From the NCBI GenBank assembly GCA_964016885.1, contig OZ024740.1:294807097-294871096 (forward strand): a DNA stretch of 64,000 bases. The letters run 5' to 3'. The number at the start of each line of letters is the position of its first letter. Within the stretch, counting starts at the first letter, position 1. The notes beneath the pieces were generated by a model. It ran no database searches, had not been told where the DNA came from, and saw only the letters and a program-made list of their open reading frames with translations. This DNA is from Eledone cirrhosa. Taxonomy: Eukaryota; Mollusca; Cephalopoda; Octopoda; Eledonidae. The position numbers and the translations under genes are program-made. This document shows positions 43,801 to 49,589 of this stretch, in pieces.

Positions 43801-46335
43801 GAGCAAAAATAATTTCAAATTTTCAATGCCCTAGGGACCGCATTAGGCGATTTAGCGATCTCTCTCTATAATTCTTAGTCTTTCTCTTTTTAGATAGATA
43901 CATACATATAATGTTACGCTCTTATAATATCTGTCTGTATGTCTGCATTACGTCACTTCCCTGAGGATGTCTGTCTGTGTGTGTGTGATTTTGAATCCCT
44001 AAAACTCGAGAAGTACCCAACCGATTTTCTTCAAACTTTACATGCGTATTACTTATGTTTCAGAGAGTGTTATGCATACAAAAAATTCAACTTTTTGATC
44101 CCCTAGGGCCCGCATTAGGTAAAAAACTGCGTTTTTTCAGCTTTTTTGAGGCGTTACATCAGACCTATTTCCTTGAAACTGTAACTATGTATTAGTCAGT
44201 CTCTTCTTCATATCGTGAGCAAAGAAAATCCAACTTTTTTATGGCCTAGGGCTCGCATTAGGTGAAAAACTTCATTTTTTCAGCTTGTTAGGACTTTTTT
44301 GAGGCGTCACGTCTAGCCGATTTTCCCGAAATTTCAAGGCATTTTATGCAGATAAAAAAATTCATTTTCTTGATCCTCTAGGGCGCGCAGTAGGTGAAAA
44401 CCTGCATTTTTCCTGCTTCATCGAGGAAAATCTTAAAGATTATCCAGCCATCAGAGTATTCGGTTTATTTTCTTTACATAGTGTCCAGGCATGCAGTTTT
44501 TCCACGATTAGGTCTGTTGGCGGCCCGCGTTCCAAAATACCTTATCCCGTGCAACGCCGGGTACCACTGCTAGTATGTAATAAAACTTATATATCTCTGA
44601 CTCAACATAGGAAACAAAGAAGAAATGAAAATGCCATTTAAGTGAGACAAAAAGCAAGTAGAGGAAAAGAGGGAGAGAGAGAGAGAGTGGGGTGGGAGGG
44701 AGCAGACACTAGGAGAAAAGTAAGTACAGTAAGGTTGAGTGTAATGTCTTTACTTGAGTTTAAAGCTTATATGTTATTAACAAGATAGAGCAAACAAGTT
44801 TAATCCACAAAGATGTGGATGAATAGATAATTGAAATTTAAAAAAATAATTTTAATAACAAAATCAATAAATCAGTTATATCTATTGAATGAAATCAAAG
44901 AATTTTTATAAGTGTTAAATTTCAGCTTGACAAACTTAAAATTTAACCTGTATTTGTTTCAAAAGGTGATATGAAAGTTCAAGGAAACTATGAGGTTTTG
45001 TAAAGAAAAAAAAAAGACAAACTTACCCCCACCACACTAAAAAAATAACAACAACAAAAACAAAATGTAGAACATCATGAGAAAAGTAATATACTAACAA
45101 CTTTTCCAGGTGCAGGTTTCTTCTCTTTTTTATCTTGCCAGTTATTCAATGTTTGTATTTCTTTTTGTAGCAGTTGTAGTCTTTTACCCGCAGAAGCAAG
45201 AAGTGTTTCCAGTTCTGTTTGTAAACGGTCAATTTCATCTCCTCCAATGCCTTCTTCTTGAGTTCGCGATAACACTGAAGGAAGACAAGCATTGCAATCA
45301 TAACACAATTACACAAAGTCTCGTTTTCTCCTCAGTGTCAACCAGTGTGGTTTTCATAAAAGTACATTTACCAGAAACTTGTTCTCCTATGACATTTATC
45401 AATGGTCTCTCGCCTATGACACAGTCAGCACAAATAAAAACCTCAACTTTGTCTGGCATGAGATCCTCCTAACTAAATTTCTCATCTATTGCATTCAGCT
45501 GTTTCGCATTAGAAGCTTTCAGCCACATGTCCTGATAGAGTTGTACCATGCCATCTCTACACACAATTAAATCCTGAAAAATAACTACAAATACTGGACA
45601 ACACATTTTTTCAAGATCTTTCAAAACAACATTGCTAAAATGCCTGACAAAGATTAGGTTCCCTCTTTAGAGCTTGAAGAAACTTTCTCATCAGTTGCTA
45701 ACTTTCTACTGCTTGCATATTTGGAATGGTGCTGTTGTTTGACAATAATCCATTACTCAGCAGCATTTGAAAACCACAAGCTCATGGATGCAGTTTTTTG
45801 TCTGTTTCTTTTACAGATACTATAATGGCCCCCTGGAACACTGTACTAGTCAGCTGTTCTCTGCCTACTAAAACCAAAGCAATATGCTCTGTATAAATTG
45901 GCAACAAAGTTCACTGAACTTGGTAAAGAAGCAACTGTAACTTACACCCAGGTGATTTTTTGATCTTTTGGTACAAAATAGACTGAATGTTTCAGCCCTC
46001 ATTTCTTAAAAGAACCATCCCTGGTTCTAGGAAACTAAACCACCCATTTAAATTAAAATCTTCCACAATATTTTCATATAAGAACCTTACATTAAGTTAC
46101 TATCTTAGTAATGAAATAATTCATAATTTTAATAAATCCTTCAAAATTCTTCATTTAGAAGCTTTTAGTATATAAAGCTTATAGATTTCAATATATCAGA
46201 CAAACAATATATTCATAATGAAAACTCACCTGATGAGTAAAGAGGACATGATTTTGTATGGTCAACAGGTTTGAGATCTGGAAATTGGAGGGGACAATCC
46301 TTTGAGTCACCTAACCCTTTACCCTTGCCTTTCAT
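15237..46335 (-). CDS. TADA3: TADA3/ADA3, transcriptional adaptor of the SAGA and ATAC complexes (10 coding exons)
   Basis: Joining 46335-46230, 45274-45099, 39305-39258, 31622-31485, 29652-29403, 28521-28428, 24779-24667, 18678-18571, 17512-17319 and 15365-15237 gives 1356 nt, 451 residues plus TGA, with every GT-AG junction in phase. Animal TADA3 is about 430 residues. Family hallmarks in order: DCPLQFPDLKPVDH (13-26), DEIDRLQTELETLL (48-61), GPGRPKNKN (146-154), NRFWASVDPYCAEIS (about 179-193), IPPLGKHYSERWAQED (about 216-231), SPFGPLTQRLV (about 276-286), a Glu/Lys-rich coiled-coil region (about 360-409) and KKEKDAVWKILHDRE near the C-terminus. TADA3 is a nuclear protein linking GCN5/PCAF to TADA2 and SGF29 for nucleosome acetylation. 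It is the only host gene I can support here. Confidence 0.96.
15612..15955. repeat. LINE-tail repeat with inverted ends
   Basis: It starts atcatcatcatttaatgcct and ends ttaaatgatgatgac, so the LINE-family tail is present in opposite orientation at both ends. The interior has aaggcatccagcc and a diverged 3' UTR phrase. Confidence 0.55.
16764..17242 (+). mobile_element. PHD-finger LINE, 3' UTR and tail inserted beside a TADA3 exon
   Basis: It begins with the decayed ORF end (caaaatctctggcgttatgc, gtaatacagaagacc), followed by three ~45-bp 3' UTR units (cactgtaaagtggttgt...gtgtca.gacaaa..gcaccc). It ends gaaaatggacgttaaaatgatgatgatgat. The orientation is antisense to TADA3. The right end lies about 77 bp from the TADA3 exon at 17319-17512. 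Confidence 0.8.
17319..17512 (-). CDS. TADA3: TADA3 coding exon 9
   Basis: The acceptor is aaattgcag and the donor gtaagt (17318-17313). A split Gly codon opens the exon, which ends in phase 0 after LDAE. It encodes DERVEDNPDDEILSELRRK followed by a Lys/Glu/Leu-rich helical stretch. It matches the coiled-coil segment of TADA3 (DEVLAELRKRQAELKAL in the human protein). Confidence 0.96.
17671..18279. mobile_element. hAT-type non-autonomous DNA transposon with 8-bp TSD
   Basis: The 609-bp element has ends CAGGGGTCAGCAACC and, reverse-complemented, CAAGGGTCGGCAAAC. It is flanked on both sides by the same 8 bases, GTTTAGGA (17663-17670 and 18280-18287). An 8-bp duplication with CAGGGGT ends is diagnostic of the hAT superfamily. 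The interior has no recognisable transposase domain. It lies in the TADA3 intron before exon 9. Confidence 0.92.
18571..18678 (-). CDS. TADA3: TADA3 coding exon 8
   Basis: The acceptor is acatttcag and the donor gttaat (18570-18565), a weaker donor than the others. The exon enters with the last two bases of a split Asp codon and leaves one base of a Gly codon. It encodes LEDPPSISPKMLAKQLNISN and AVQLEKRIKKELEEQ, matching the SLESRIKEELIAQG region of vertebrate TADA3. Confidence 0.94.
19035..21435 (-). pseudogene. CR1-like non-LTR retrotransposon, 5'-truncated, frameshifted
   Basis: On the minus strand from 21435 there is the end of an endonuclease domain (CTTEEPLGNSDYAMIIANLA), a stop near 21270, then a linker and fragments of the reverse transcriptase: WKTASVIPLFKKGDR, NYRPVSLTSCMAKLMES, SQFGFIPNSS, VYLDFTKTFNSVPH, SGVPQGSVLGPLLF, and YADD within LKYADDIKLY (about 20010). 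The C-terminus includes HLEFASSVWNPYL and WNNLPASVV. Frame breaks occur near 20620 and 20125. The 3' end is an (ATT)n-type tail at 19035-19050. The element lies in a TADA3 intron in the same orientation as the gene. Most of the endonuclease and all of ORF1 are missing. Confidence 0.9.
21401..21692. repeat. ~97-bp tandem repeat, three units, overlapping the CR1 5' edge
   Basis: Units beginning ctgcta.c.aaggttgaa start at 21401, 21497 and 21595 (spacing 96 and 98). Each contains gttgtcaaca, actcaagcatagcta.tgac, cacacatg and ctgggagcctg. The first unit continues the open frame of the CR1 endonuclease remnant (DNLFNFASRES on the minus strand). Confidence 0.85.
22400..22865 (+). pseudogene. PHD-finger LINE, decayed central ORF remnant
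   Basis: Recognisable traces are a ctacaagggcaaaggtgatgccctag phrase (CYKAKGDAL in the intact copy), aactatagaggaataag (NYRSIK) and gggaacttctccatgcagatgatctggt (WELLHADDLV, from WELLYADDLT). It ends with ccatcagggaagtaaccctgct, just where the PHD finger should begin. Internal deletions and stops are numerous. Confidence 0.7.
22875..23640. repeat. Degenerate ~29-bp minisatellite
   Basis: The motif ttcatgattttacccaccaatttacacag is repeated over about 750 bp with many variants. A 77-bp foreign block at 23294-23370 interrupts it. Confidence 0.9.
23294..23370. repeat. 77-bp block identical to 23836-23912
   Basis: gttcttctctcaagtgctgg... to ...aagtcat is identical, base for base, to 23836-23912. 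There it belongs to a LINE 3' UTR context and continues into tcctgctgtagaaacc. Here it sits inside the minisatellite. Confidence 0.9.
23836..24206 (+). mobile_element. PHD-finger LINE family 3' UTR/tail fragment
   Basis: It contains the source block of the 77-bp duplication, aaaatgcactcgatagagag-type 3' UTR phrases and a terminal acccttgatagcaaggaaaag...aaatgatgatgatga tail. Confidence 0.6.
24240..24612 (+). mobile_element. PHD-finger LINE, 3' UTR and tail
   Basis: It closely matches the 3' UTR of the best copy (48640-48975): catcccagtcc-type units with gtgtaggtgtcacgacaaaa, gtgtaggtaacacggtaaaa and aaaggcatccagctgtagaa, ending gaaaatggacgttaaacgatgatgatg. Confidence 0.85.
24667..24779 (-). 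CDS. TADA3: TADA3 coding exon 7
   Basis: The acceptor is cctttcag and the donor gtatgt (24666-24661). It completes a split Cys codon (TG|T) if joined directly to the exon at 28428-28521. It encodes SNDDSPFGPLTQRLVTALIE and EEHVMAPVDD, matching CPFGALTQRLLQALVEENII in vertebrate TADA3. Confidence 0.95.
24900..25365 (+). mobile_element. PHD-finger LINE, diverged 3' UTR and tail
   Basis: Successive ~45-bp units contain ccactct.taaagtggtagtgctggtgcc and gataaaa.gcaccca. It ends ctaacccatgcaagtatggaaaatagatatttgatgatgatgatg, followed by a (CAT)n tract. Confidence 0.75.
25875..26095 (-). mobile_element. tRNA-derived SINE, family C
   Basis: In sense (minus) it begins gtgcgtggctgaaaggttag, has a B-box-like GAGTTTGATTCC, then gtccttgagcaagacacttt, attgctccttgtacc, gcgaccgatagatagtattgg and finally gatcgactgtcgattgaatt. 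The pairing of head and core matches 13535-13790. Confidence 0.75.
26371..26569. mobile_element. piggyBac-like MITE (copy 2, best ends)
   Basis: TTAA (26371-26374) precedes CCCTTTAGCATTTA and GCTAAAGGG precedes TTAA (26566-26569). The 191-bp element has short inverted ends of about 13 bp and a non-coding interior shared with the other three copies. It is intronic in TADA3. Confidence 0.85.
26867..26872 (-). other. TADA3: Candidate 6-nt TADA3 microexon
   Basis: On the minus strand, gaaagg lies between acatacaacag and gtgagt, a consensus donor. A pyrimidine-rich stretch (gtttctttcttgttgc) precedes the acceptor. Insertion between the flanking exons would change one Cys codon into Trp-Lys-Gly and keep frame. 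This is visible splice-site logic only; use is unproven. Confidence 0.35.
27205..27590. mobile_element. PHD-finger LINE tails in inverted arrangement
   Basis: The left part (27215-27480) is a minus-oriented tail and 3' UTR (tttaatgtccattttccatg, gctggatgcccttcctaacg, gacacctacac). The right end (27550-27590) is a plus-oriented tail (ccatgccagcatggaaagcag, aatgatgatgatg). Confidence 0.65.
27735..27890 (-). mobile_element. tRNA-derived SINE, family A, nested in an older repeat
   Basis: The minus-strand copy has gacgccatgctttctagcat, a B-box-like GAGTTCAAATCC, TTTGCCTTTCATCC and GGGGTCGATAAGATAAAGTA. The flanks (tcagcctactagaaatagcag at left, aaaaagatgggatgggatgg at right) belong to another dispersed repeat, also seen at about 22150 and 38120. 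Confidence 0.75.
28428..28521 (-). CDS. TADA3: TADA3 coding exon 6
   Basis: The acceptor is ttacgtaatag and the donor gtaagt (28427-28422). It completes a split Gly codon and ends with TG of the next codon. It encodes AKISDKRRNINNSTATNSNE and SSNLLKKSDS; the LLKKSD motif aligns with LLKKSE of vertebrate TADA3, and the Asn/Ser-rich linker is lineage-specific. Confidence 0.93.
28600..28765. repeat. Uninterrupted copy of the repeat that hosts the mariner insertion
   Basis: gcctatgattttcac, ataatcaaga, ggatttagtaatataacta, cattattaagctgg.gtt and aacaaaggttctta match, in order, the two halves at 9485-9581 and 10806-10870. Confidence 0.75.
29403..29652 (-). CDS. TADA3: TADA3 coding exon 5 (most conserved block)
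   Basis: The acceptor is ctttctctag and the donor gtacat (29402-29397). The 250-nt exon encodes VKMPDYDMSESSDIARSQKN, then NRFWASVDPYCAEISAEDM, then IPPLGKHYSERWAQEDIMDE. These are the signature segments of the ADA3 family across animals. Confidence 0.97.
29796..30008. mobile_element. piggyBac-like MITE (copy 3)
   Basis: TTAA at 29796-29799 is followed by TCCTTTAGCATTTA. The right end GCTAAAGGG is followed by TTAA at 30005-30008. The interior (ctgatgttaaggtattgtt, gagataaagcctttac) matches copies 1, 2 and 4. Confidence 0.82.
30230..30405 (-). mobile_element. tRNA-derived SINE, family A (diverged)
   Basis: On the plus strand it reads gaccccagtact, ttgaaaggatgaaaggcaaagttgacctc and caggattta, with an (ATA)n interruption at 30350-30362 before the head near cattctatcaattctgcca. 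Confidence 0.6.
31340..31432 (+). mobile_element. PHD-finger LINE tail, short fragment
   Basis: acacagacatctgacctgcctt, gtctaatctatgctagcatgg and aaatggacgttaaacggtgatgatgaagatg match the family's terminal ~90 bp. Confidence 0.75.
31485..31622 (-). CDS. TADA3: TADA3 coding exon 4
   Basis: The acceptor is tttttctacag and the donor gttagt (31484-31479). It is phase 0 at both ends, 46 codons. It encodes ASDVPVVKRGKGGSGAEDKP, a basic segment and GPGRPKNKNSQ, an AT-hook-like GRP that matches GPGRPKSKNLQ in vertebrate TADA3. Confidence 0.95.
31623..33700. other. TADA3 intron, no further feature recognised
   Basis: AT-rich sequence with a purine tract (31640-31670) and a short CA/TA microsatellite at about 33305-33362. 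I see no exon-like or named repeat segment. Confidence 0.5.
33705..33920 (-). pseudogene. Penelope-like element ORF fragment
   Basis: The minus strand reads KRIRKRKMTWYNPPHNINMK, then KVSFRCMPIMPSIIKSRSAKLL in the same frame, ending at a stop. RKRK..W.NPP..., followed some 45 residues later by KVSYSCMPN..SII..H..KLL, is the linker between reverse transcriptase and GIY-YIG endonuclease in Penelope-like elements. The Cys-rich and GIY-YIG parts are not recognisable downstream. A GTAAGC inside the frame (33773-33768) could be mistaken for a splice donor, but the homology continues through it. Confidence 0.7.
33921..35200. other. TADA3 intron, no gene recognised
   Basis: It includes short simple tracts at 34315-34345 (CT/CA) and 34905-34950 (TA/TG). 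No exon signal fits the TADA3 phase. Confidence 0.5.
35205..35355 (-). pseudogene. LINE C-terminal ORF remnant
   Basis: The minus strand reads GRPRSRWRNEVINHAG followed by decayed sequence ending ACVKQWI. GRPR..W...V....G is the C-terminal motif shared by the PHD-finger LINE family (GRPRKTWDDLI) and relatives. A catcatcctcatcatcat tail sits at the 3' end. Confidence 0.6.
35356..37975. other. TADA3 intron, no gene recognised
   Basis: Very AT-rich sequence. The minus-strand frame at 35584-35856 has no recognisable domain and no supporting splice pattern. Confidence 0.5.
38085..38260. repeat. Dispersed repeat (ctagaaatagcagc type)
   Basis: ctcaacatactagaaatagcagcaa, with a downstream gattttgatcattag..gctt.attaagactaatttt.gggct, parallels about 22150-22300, 27695-28010 (split by a SINE) and 57890-58040. 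Confidence 0.5.
39258..39305 (-). CDS. TADA3: TADA3 coding exon 3 (48 nt, possible cassette)
   Basis: The acceptor is gtatctttcag and the donor gtaagt (39257-39252). Sixteen codons, phase 0 at both ends: ENSVVKNKNETLKNFP. I see no counterpart in vertebrate TADA3. As the flanking exons are also phase 0 it can be skipped without frame change, so it may be alternatively spliced. Confidence 0.75.
39475..39605 (-). mobile_element. tRNA-derived SINE, family A (diverged)
   Basis: On the plus strand it reads gaccccagtacttgactgatact, tatcaaccccggaaggaggaaaagcaaagttgac and a degenerate head near attctgctacc. Confidence 0.6.
39632..39938 (-). mobile_element. CR1-like LINE, 3' terminal fragment (second copy)
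   Basis: It matches 19035-19345 closely: (TAA)n, attgtgtacagtgctcaggt, gcactacaactcatcaaa, catcaggtgtag and gcgaa.ct..ggaagcatg. It is truncated at the point corresponding to the WNNLPASV / FRKHIFM coding region. A run of nine G interrupts it. Confidence 0.88.
40085..40440 (+). pseudogene. PHD-finger LINE C-terminal ORF remnant
   Basis: The traces caagcacactccactggatgtgtaatag (LRWMCN), agagagaaacctgcactgg and acatataatgcatatgcaagatgacagctgtataaaaaagtgcc follow the ORF order of the family's C-terminus. Stops occur throughout. Confidence 0.7.
41238..41632 (-). mobile_element. tRNA-derived SINE, family B (full length, LINE-like tail)
   Basis: In sense (minus) it starts ggaggcacatggcttagtg, with an A-box-like TTAGAGCATTGGCCTGG and a B-box-like GAGTTCAATTCTC. 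The core is ccttgagcaagacactttat, then 3' units of the gtggaggtgccacggcaaaa type. The tail ggtgttaggaagggcatcca ... gtaaaatgaaatgatgatga is shared with the PHD-finger LINE. Other copies lie at 52403 and 60957. Confidence 0.88.
41733..42275. repeat. LINE 3' UTR fragment and flanking repeat
   Basis: The part at 42040-42270 holds minus-oriented 3' UTR phrases (tatggtttctatgg, ccaacta.tttacacagtg, ttggcatcagcac). The part at 41780-41930 is unassigned, with a TA microsatellite at about 41907-41921. Confidence 0.5.
42800..43085 (-). mobile_element. tRNA-derived SINE, family D
   Basis: In sense it begins ccagttcagtggattgacag, with A-box-like attagagcattggac and B-box-like GAGTTCAAATCC, then gtttgggtgataaac and a body rich in caccaccagttcac. 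A diverged copy is at 53135-53440 and a body fragment at about 16120-16260. Confidence 0.65.
43200..44574. mobile_element. Helitron-like composite with head-to-head palindrome
   Basis: The right part begins at about 43695 with TCTATATATATAAAACTGAG and ends at 44574 with CTAGT. A hairpin-capable cccgtgcaacgccggg lies about a dozen bases before the end. TC start, subterminal hairpin and CTAGT end without inverted repeats are Helitron features. The ~290 bases left of 43676 are the reverse complement of the ~290 to its right, so two 5' regions face each other around a short palindrome. The interior has repeats of about 135-142 bp containing ctaggg.c.cgca.taggtgaaaa (about 44101, 44244, 44377). 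No Rep/helicase coding is seen. Confidence 0.65.
44575..45098. other. TADA3 intron, no feature recognised
   Basis: AT-rich sequence with a short GA tract at about 44670-44705 and an A-rich stretch near 45003-45065. Confidence 0.5.
45099..45274 (-). CDS. TADA3: TADA3 coding exon 2
   Basis: The acceptor is gtcttccttcag and the donor gttagt (45098-45093). It completes a split Val codon and ends in phase 0. It encodes LSRTQEEGIGGDEIDRLQTE, then LETLLASAGKRLQLL and a NNWQDKKEKK segment, matching IGIEELDTLQLELETLLSSA in vertebrate TADA3. Confidence 0.96.
45825..46185 (+). repeat. Dispersed repeat also present at 59555-59745
   Basis: The shared order is ctggttctaggaaa, acccattta, aaattaaaatcttccaacat-like, aagaaccttacattaagttact and aaaattcttcatt. 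It is not coding and the family is not identified. Confidence 0.6.
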
Positions 46336-46340
46336 GATGT
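46230..46340 (-). CDS. TADA3: TADA3 coding exon 1 (start codon exon)
   Basis: The acceptor is tttgttttgtag, followed by ACATC and ATG at 46335-46333, so five bases of 5' UTR precede the start. The donor is gtgagt (46229-46224), leaving one base of the next codon. It encodes MKGKGKGLGDSKDCPLQFPD and LKPVDHTKSCPLYSS; DCPLQF.D.K.VDH..CP.Y is the N-terminal ADA3 signature, supporting this start. Confidence 0.95.
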
Positions 46341-46433
46341 CTACAAAACAAATACCAGAAGAAAAGAAGATATTTAGTACTTCAAATTATTTTTGATTAT
46401 ATATTATAATTAACAATAAAGAAAATAAATAAA

Positions 46434-48975
46434 TATATATAGCAATTAGAGTCGTACACTATAGAGGAACAGTGGGAATTCCTGAAAGCTAACCTGCTGA
46501 AGGCGACAGATGAAACCTGTGGCTGGAGCAGGCCTATAGGCAGGAGGAGAGTAACTTGGTGGTGGAACAGTAAGGTGGAGAGGTCAATCAAGGCCAAAAA
46601 GCAGGCTTGGAAAGCATGGCGGGATGGGGGAAGTAGAGAAGACTATCAAGTGGCCAGGAGGGAAGGTAGGAGACAAGTGTACTTCGCAAGAAGGGAAGCA
46701 GAGGAAAGAAAGTTCAAGCATGTTCTACAACGTGAGGACTAAAAACGTGAGGTGTTCAGGATTGCTAGGCAATGTGTCAAGGAAAACAGTGATATTGTCG
46801 GAGAGAAGTGTGTCCTAAATGATGTACTTGCCATCACTGACGCTGATAAGAAGGTAGCTTGGAAGTGTCACTACGAAAGGCTACTAAATGAGGAGAATAA
46901 TTGGGAGAAAGACAGTCTCCCCCACATTGACCCAATAGAGGGACCAGCAGTGCTAGTTGAAGGTAGTATAATAAGTAAGGCGATCAAAGACATGAAGACG
47001 GACGGGCCTTCGGAAATAGTTGCCGAAATGCTGAAAGCATCTGGAACGGAGGGACACACTATGGTCACCCGGATAGTAAACCAAGTCATACAGAATGGGG
47101 TCGTTCCGAAGGACTGGCGCAGTAGCATCATCATTAACTGCTACAAGGCTAAAGGTGATGCCCTAGATAGGGGAAACTATAGAAGCATTAAATTAAATGA
47201 CCAGGTCATGAAGGTCACAGAAAAAGTAATAGCGCAACTAATCAGAGAGCGAATTGATCTAGACGAAATGCAGTTTGGGTTTGTGTCAGGAAAAAGTACA
47301 ACAGACGCTCTTTTCATTGTACGACAACTACAGGAGAAGTACCTAGCTAAAAGTAAACCCCTATACTTAGCTTTTGTTGACTTGGAGAAAGCCTTTGACA
47401 GCGTACCCCGCTTGATTATCTGGTGGGCCCTTAGAAAACTAGGTGTTGATGAATGGCTTGTGAGAGCTATACAAGCCATGTATAAAGAAACAGTCAGCAA
47501 GGTTAGAATTAACAACGAATATAGTGAAGAGTTTAGCGTAAAAGTTGGTGTTCATCAGGGCTCCGTCCTTAGCCCCCTACTATTTATTATTGCCCTTCAG
47601 GCTATAACAGAGGAGTTCAAGACCGGCTGCCCATGGGAACTCCTATATGCAGATGATCTAACGCTCATAGCTGAATCAATGGCTGAACTAGAGAAGAAAT
47701 TCCAAACATGGAAGCATGGCCTAGAATCAAAAGGCCTTAAAGTTAAATTGTCTAAGACTAAAGTTCTAGTTTGTAGGAAGGAAAATAGGGCACCGGTCCC
47801 ATCTGGGAAATGGCCATGCTCAGTGTGTAGGAAAGGAGTAGGTAGAAACTCCATTTTATGTCCCAAATGCAAAGTATGGGTACATAAAAGATGTAGTGGG
47901 ATCACAGGTAAGCTAACTAAGAATATAGATTTTATATGTGGCCGGTGCTCTGGTGCAATAAGTAGCAAGTGCCCACAGAATACTAACTCATTCCATTGCA
48001 CAGATGGTTCTATAGAAATAGTGGATAGCTTCTGTTACCTGGGTGATAAAATCAGCAGTGGGGGACGGTGCTCTGAAAGTACTGTAGCTAGAGTCAGAAC
48101 GGGATGGAAAAAGTTCAGAGAGCTTATACCACTATTGGCCGCTAAAGGGTTCTCTCTAAAAATGAAAGGCAGGCTGTATGATGCCTGCATACAAACAGCA
48201 ATATTACATGGCAGTGAGACCTGGGCATTGTGTGCAGAGGATATACGCAGACTGGAGAGAAACGAAGCTTGCATGCTCCGCTGGATGTGTAATAGTAATA
48301 TACGTGAACGGCAAAGCATAAACGGACTAAGGGAGAAATTAGAAATAAGAGGGATCAGATGTTGTTTACTCGAGAGAAGACTACGTTGGTATAGTCACGT
48401 GATGCGGATGAAAGACAGCTGTATAAAAAAGTGCAGGGCAATAAAAATAGACGGTAGCCACGGAGTAGGCAGACCCAGAAAAACCTGGGACGACTTAATA
48501 AATTCCGACCTCACACACTTACACCTCTCCAAGACAATGTCACTGGACCGAGAGCTTTGGCGCTACACAGTAATAGAGAAGACCCGCCTTACCTAAGTAC
48601 AAAGTGAAACCTACTAAAGTCAGTAGGCACCTCTAACAAAATACACCCCCGTCCCACTACCCACACCACCCCTTTCAATGTAAAGTTATGTTGGTGTCAC
48701 AACATCCAGCCCGAAACAAATGAGATCGTGTAGGTGTCACGACAAAAAAACACAGTCCACGCTGTAATGTGGCCGTGTAGGTAACACGGTAAAAACCTCC
48801 CAGTTCCACACTGTAAATGTGATTGGTGTTAGGAAGGGCATCCAGCTGTAGAAAACCAGCCAGACAGTCCTATGCGAGCAAGACAACCACTCTTGCCTCA
48901 AGTGGGAAAACTCCCGTCCAAACCCATGCAAGCGTGGAATATGGACGTTAAACGATGATGATGATGATGATGATT
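46434..48975 (+). pseudogene. PHD-finger LINE: reverse transcriptase ORF, one nonsense codon, complete 3' end
   Basis: A single frame runs from about 46479 to the stop near 48596, interrupted only by TAA at 46739-46741. Counting from the Met at 46752, the reverse transcriptase spans roughly residues 60-345 with AFVDLEKAFDSVPR, VHQGSVLSPLLF and LLYADDLTLI (YADD near 299). A C4HC3 zinc finger follows at 354-404: C-x2-C-x10-C-x2-C-x4-H-x2-C-x14-C-x2-C, all eight ligands present. The C-terminus has FCYLGDKISSGG, GSETWAL, RLRWYSHVMRM and GRPRKTWDDL. The 3' UTR ends ggacgttaaacgatgatgat. The 5' end is truncated: no ORF1 or endonuclease. It lies antisense to, and upstream of, the TADA3 start-codon exon. 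Confidence 0.92.
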
Positions 48976-49340
48976 ATGTAAAGTGGTTATGTAGATGTCA
49001 TGACAAAAAATACCCAGTATACACTGTTAGGTGGTCATGTAGGTGTCAGGAGAAAAAGCACCCGGCACACACTGTTAAGTGGTTTTGTAGGTGTCATGAC
49101 AAAAATCATCCAGTACACATGAATGAGAGAAAAGCTGAGCATAAGAAGGATTTGATACAGCGTACAAGAGAGAAGACTGCACTGGTGTGGACATGTGATG
49201 CATATGAAGAATGATAGCTGCATAAAAATGTGCAGGGAACTCAAAATTGATGGAAACTGTGGAAAAGGTAGATCCAGAAAAACTTAGGATGATGACACAG
49301 GATCAAGTCATTTGGCGACATGCTGTATAAAAAACTCGCA
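48959..49340 (+). mobile_element. Second, decayed PHD-finger LINE piece
   Basis: 3' UTR-type units (taaagtggtta.gtag.tgtcatgacaaaaa) at 48975-49125 are followed by C-terminal ORF traces (agagaagactgcactggtgtggacatgtgatgcatatgaa, aaaatgtgcagggaactcaaaattga). The order is not that of an intact element, so it is rearranged. Confidence 0.6.
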
Positions 49341-49589
49341 ATCTAATATGAGTGGGGTTAAATGCAAACAGAGAGGTAGACAGTCTCTTTCCCTCAGTCC
49401 ACCTTCTCCACCATAACACCCCCATATTAGATGTAACTCACTCTCTTTAAAGCAACCTCCATAACCCACTGCTTCCTCTCCCATCGCGGTAAGATGCCCC
49501 CTCCCTTAGTTCTATCAATACTTCATTAGTAAAGGGGCTTTCATAAAAATGTATCTATTCTACTCTGTATATATCTTTACCCTTTTTTG

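Noticed and set aside
45110..45570. Plus-strand open frames overlapping the TADA3 exon at 45099-45274
   Set aside because: They are antisense shadows of the exon plus an unassigned repeat; no motif is seen.
46752..48596. Host gene with a reverse transcriptase-like and PHD domain
   Set aside because: At least seven other decayed copies of the same ORF lie in the window. This one is 5'-truncated, has a nonsense codon and ends in a LINE-type tail.
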